9,622 nucleotides of DNA, from the NCBI GenBank assembly GCA_000433095.1, contig HF991480.1, positions 1-9,622 on the forward strand, given 5' to 3'. A program made the translations under genes and the position numbers. Each line of letters starts with the position of its first letter. Positions within the stretch are counted from its first letter, which is position 1. Below, in pieces: positions 8,276 to 9,622 of this stretch. This DNA comes from Clostridium sp. CAG:967 (GTDB lineage: Bacteria > Cyanobacteriota > Vampirovibrionia > Gastranaerophilales > Gastranaerophilaceae). The notes below the pieces were generated by a model. That model worked only from the letters and a program-made list of their open reading frames with translations, had not been told where the DNA came from and did no database searches.

Positions 8276-8293
8276 TTACCTTGATATGCAGTA

Positions 8294-9089
8294 CTATTTT
8301 ATCCAGGGATAATCATCGGGAATTTTCCAGCCGTTTTGTTGAATTACTGCCGTGCAAAAGTATGGCTTATTATTGTAACAGGCATTCTTTAAATTATCAT
8401 ACGTACGATCAAAGCCATCCCACCTATAATATGGCTCTACACCTTTGTTACATAAATTTTCCAATACCCAGTCACATCCGTTTGGAGCATATTGAAAAGC
8501 AAAGGTATCCTTTCCATTAGTCAAGGTACTATTCCCGTTACTTTGTTGCCCGCAAGTTTTTGTGTCTAAACAAAAAATGAAATCTCCGGAATTTGTATCC
8601 TTCCAGTTTTCACCGATAGCAAAGTAAAAAGCAGTTCCGTCATTTAAATATACATAAGTATACTTGAGAGATGTTTTTACTTTAGAATATTGCAGGTAAT
8701 CTTTTAAATATTTATCAAAAAATTCTCGTGAGCTATAGGAGCCCTTTGTCACAGTCCAGAAACTTTTATCCCCGTTATCAACTTCTGATCTTGTTATAGC
8801 TTGATTAATAGTTGTATAGAATTTTTTGAGTTTCGCTTCTGTGACATTTTTTCTGTGTTTGGCAATAAGTGTTGGTATTGTCATTGCCGCAACCACACCA
8901 ATAATGCCGAGAGTAATTAAAACCTCAGCTAAGGTAAATGCACATGAGTGTCCTAAAAAAATCCTAAAAGCCCCAATGTGACGGGTCAAGCTATCAAGAC
9001 TACGTGCGTAGTACCGCTTGTCGGGGGGGGGGGAAAACTTTTTGCTTTTTTTTTGTCGGGGGGGGGGCAAAACTTAATGCTTTATTCAT
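8294..9089 (-). CDS. Type IV pilin-like (prepilin N-terminal motif) gene, out of frame by one base in C-tracts
   Basis: The body encodes a secreted or surface pilin/pseudopilin-like protein: AFTLAEVLITLGIIGVVAAM with Glu at mature position 5 and a ~20-residue hydrophobic helix, then ~190 soluble residues with three pairs of Cys (CLDTKTC, CDWVLENLC, CYNNKPYFC) and a tail ending GWKIPDDYPWIK. The residue before the cleavage site is Ala, where Gly is typical. The only well-signalled start is the ATG at 9089-9087, seven bases after a perfect AGGAGG. Read from that ATG, the frame passes through C10, A9 and C11 and stops at a TAG (9002-9000) before the pilin part. The pilin frame is open without interruption from 9070 to 8294 and would join the ATG if the tracts lost one C (or gained two). 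No Shine-Dalgarno sequence supports an internal start. The restored leader would have roughly 50 residues before FTLAE, unusually long. Likely a phase-variable gene in the off state; a homopolymer error is the alternative. Confidence 0.85.
8987..9020. repeat. Palindromic segment within the pilin leader
   Basis: Nested inverted repeats: the outer arms CAAGC (8987-8991) and GCTTG (9016-9020) enclose ACTACG (8999-9004) and CGTAGT (9007-9012) around a two-base centre. Beside it, TGAC-GG-GTCA (8979-8988) is another small palindrome. The segment (about 8960-9022) is visibly richer in G+C than the rest of the gene and codes for the leader between the C-tracts and the prepilin motif. It looks like a palindromic element lying inside the reading frame. 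Confidence 0.5.
9023..9033. repeat. Homopolymer G11 (C11 on the pilin coding strand)
   Basis: Eleven consecutive G on the plus strand, in the downstream half of the pilin leader. In an AT-rich window a run this long is a candidate hot spot for slipped-strand mispairing. Confidence 0.95.
9058..9067. repeat. Homopolymer G10 (C10 on the pilin coding strand)
   Basis: Ten consecutive G on the plus strand, beginning 21 coding bases after the first base of the pilin ATG. It is followed on the coding strand, after GAC, by a run of nine A (plus-strand T at 9046-9054), a second possible slippage site for polymerases. Confidence 0.95.
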
Positions 9090-9096
9090 AAAATTA

Positions 9097-9102
9097 CCTC
9101 CT
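9097..9102 (-). promoter_or_regulatory. Ribosome-binding site AGGAGG that fixes the pilin start
   Basis: A perfect AGGAGG on the minus strand, seven bases before the ATG at 9089-9087. It makes that ATG the expected start codon even though its frame does not reach the pilin domain at the present tract lengths. Confidence 0.85.
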
Positions 9103-9108
9103 TTTTTT

Positions 9109-9137
9109 ATTATTTACTATTATTCAAATTTTGTCAA
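9109..9137 (-). promoter_or_regulatory. Possible promoter of the minus-strand pilin-like gene
   Basis: On the minus strand, TTGACA (9137-9132) is followed after 17 bases by AATAAT (9114-9109). The boxes match the consensus at six and five of six positions. The predicted start is near 9102, so the leader would be very short, with the ribosome-binding site at its very 5' end. The ten bases ATTCAAATTT are repeated on the plus strand at 9122-9131 and 9146-9155, on both sides of the -35 box, a possible operator. Confidence 0.42.
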
Positions 9138-9188
9138 TCATTGTAATTCAAATTTCAAGAATAAGTATACTGCAATTTCTATTACAGC

Positions 9189-9216
9189 TTGAAATATTTT
9201 TTATTTAGTTTATAAT
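9189..9216 (+). promoter_or_regulatory. Promoter of rpsU
   Basis: TTGAAA (9189-9194), a 16-base spacer and a perfect TATAAT (9211-9216). The predicted start is near 9223, giving a leader of about 40 bases with the ribosome-binding site AAGGTGGTG (9245-9253). It is divergent from the pilin promoter in the shared 173-base gap. Confidence 0.75.
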
Positions 9217-9262
9217 ATATGTATTGATTGTACAAAAGACCATAAAGGTGGTGAAAATATAA

Positions 9263-9436
9263 ATGGCAGAAGTAAAAGTTGGCGAAAACGAATCAATTGA
9301 AAGCGCATTGCGTCGTTTCAAGAAAAAAATTCAAAAAGCCGGTATTCTTTCAGAAGTTAAGAAACGTGAAAGATATGAAAAACCAAGCGTAAAAAGAAAA
9401 CGCAAATCTGAAGCAGCTAGAAAAAGAAAAGTTTAA
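9263..9436 (+). CDS. rpsU: 30S ribosomal protein S21
   Basis: A complete 57-residue basic protein of the small ribosomal subunit, which helps mRNA engage the 3' end of 16S rRNA. The sequence has the family pattern: MAEVKVGENESIESALRRF, then KKKIQKAGILSEVKKRERYE, and a Lys/Arg-rich end (KPSVKRKRKSEAARKRKV). Length is normal for short S21 forms. The start follows an AAGGTGGTG ribosome-binding site by nine bases. The gene is a stand-alone unit with its own promoter and terminator, and it sits between the two pilin-like genes. Confidence 0.97.
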   Translation: MAEVKVGENESIESALRRFKKKIQKAGILSEVKKRERYEKPSVKRKRKSEAARKRKV

Positions 9437-9456
9437 TCGGATTTAAAAATATATTG

Positions 9457-9486
9457 AAAGAGGTCATAATTTATGACCTCTTTTTT
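9457..9486 (+). terminator. Rho-independent terminator of rpsU
   Basis: AAAGAGGTCATA (9457-9468) pairs perfectly with TATGACCTCTTT (9472-9483) across a three-base loop, and T continues to 9486. It lies 20 bases after the rpsU stop codon. Confidence 0.93.
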
Positions 9487-9491
9487 AAATG

Positions 9492-9520
9492 TTGAAAATA
9501 TTTTGAAAAATTGTTATAAT
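9492..9520 (+). promoter_or_regulatory. Promoter of the second pilin-like gene
   Basis: TTGAAA (9492-9497), a 17-base spacer and a perfect TATAAT (9515-9520). It lies directly after the rpsU terminator. Predicted start is near 9527, and AAAGGAG (9541-9547) is a good ribosome-binding site five bases before the ATG at 9553. The next gene therefore has strong initiation signals of its own. Confidence 0.78.
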
Positions 9521-9552
9521 AAAAAAGGTATATATTGTTGAAAGGAGCAATT

Positions 9553-9622
9553 ATGAAAAGAATTAGTCACGTTGGGGGGGGGGCAACCTTTTAAGCTCCC
9601 GTAGTAAAGGTTTTACGCTTGC
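9553..9622 (+). CDS. Start of a second prepilin-like gene, out of frame by one base at a G10 tract; cut by the window edge
   Basis: From the ATG at 9553 the frame reads MKRISHV, three Gly from the G-tract, then ATF and a TAA stop (9592-9594), a 13-residue dead end. If the tract had one G more (or two fewer), the frame would continue to the window edge and read NLLSSRSKGFTLA after the glycines. KGFTLA is the type IV prepilin-peptidase site, with a basic leader, Gly at -1 and FTLA following, as in the FTLAEV of the minus-strand pilin gene. With one G fewer, a TAG at 9602-9604 closes the frame, so only one of the three frames is productive. Only the leader is visible, so the nature of the mature protein is inferred. 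Good promoter and ribosome-binding site argue that the gene is meant to be translated. Confidence 0.7.
9574..9583. repeat. Homopolymer G10 in the second pilin leader
   Basis: Ten consecutive G on the coding strand, seven codons after the ATG at 9553. Its length decides whether the start codon is in frame with the KGFTLA prepilin motif. Confidence 0.95.

Larger units (their letters stand above)
9020..9089. repeat. Two tandem 35-bp units, each with a G10-11 tract
   Basis: Unit 1 (9020-9054) and unit 2 (9055-9089) are identical at 29 of 35 positions when laid side by side. Each has GTC, then a G run, then AAAACTT, two variable bases and TGCTTT. Unit 2 ends exactly at the start codon of the pilin-like gene. 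Since 35 is not a multiple of three, a change in copy number would also change the reading frame of that gene. Confidence 0.8.

Noticed and set aside
8281..8520. Plus-strand ORF opposite the pilin 3' end
   Set aside because: It is a shadow of the clearly coding minus-strand frame; its composition is not protein-like and it lacks initiation signals.
8294..9089. Pilin-like gene as a simple decayed pseudogene
   Set aside because: The pilin frame is open for about 770 bases with an intact body, and the only lesion is one base at homopolymers preceded by excellent initiation signals. Random decay would not be confined to such tracts in two separate genes.
9020..9089. Repeats as a CRISPR array or diversity-generating retroelement target
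   Set aside because: There are only two contiguous units with no spacers, no cas genes and no reverse transcriptase in the window, and no A-specific mutation pattern can be judged.
9004..9192. Plus-strand ORF through the G-tracts
   Set aside because: It reads antisense through the pilin leader, the repeats and the divergent promoter region, and has no ribosome-binding site or recognisable protein features.
9007..9621. CGTAGTA...CGCTTG occurring both in the first pilin leader (9007-9020) and near the second pilin motif (9600-9621)
   Set aside because: The shared parts are only 7 and 6 bases with different spacing, and they are antisense in one gene and sense in the other; not enough to claim a common repeat.

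Overview
The window is AT-rich with short intergenic gaps. It looks like a stretch of chromosome from a gut Melainabacteria-type bacterium (Vampirovibrionia, Gastranaerophilales), the non-photosynthetic relatives of cyanobacteria. That placement rests on recognised protein style: a short lipid-free N-terminus of the MRITGIRNITFQNNN kind on a hypothetical membrane-anchored protein, and a pilin-like protein with FTLAEVLITLGIIGVVAAM plus a Cys-rich tail ending in a GWKIPDDYPW-type motif. It is an inference, not a proof.

Layout. Positions 2-907 hold the 3' part of the ribosome-assembly GTPase gene obgE. A hypothetical single-pass membrane protein (949-1803) follows. Next is a two-gene unit joined by an ATGA overlap: an amidohydrolase-fold protein that has lost essentially every metal-binding residue (1841-3145), and a YjbQ/UPF0047 protein (3142-3558). 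The glycolytic gene gpmI (3702-5228) has its own promoter and a strong terminator. A 990-residue SNF2-family helicase (5303-8275) is the last gene of the left, plus-strand block.

The right end (8294-9622) is the unusual part. A pilin-like gene on the minus strand (8294-9089) and the beginning of a second one on the plus strand (9553 to the window edge) flank rpsU (9263-9436), a gene for ribosomal protein S21 that is short enough to be overlooked. Both pilin-like genes have a good Shine-Dalgarno sequence and an ATG. In each, runs of 10-11 G or C lie between the ATG and the prepilin-peptidase motif, and at the lengths seen here each gene is out of frame. A change of one base would bring each ATG into frame with FTLA(E). 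Within the window such long G/C runs occur only here, two in the first gene and one in the second. This is what a pair of phase-variable (slipped-strand, on/off) surface pilin genes would look like, with both switched off in this copy. Assembly error in homopolymers is the main rival explanation.

The core genes (obgE, gpmI, rpsU) are housekeeping. The accessory interest lies in the putative switchable pilins, in a tandemly repeated 35-bp unit and a palindromic segment inside the leader of the first pilin gene, and in the apparently catalytically dead amidohydrolase coupled to YjbQ.
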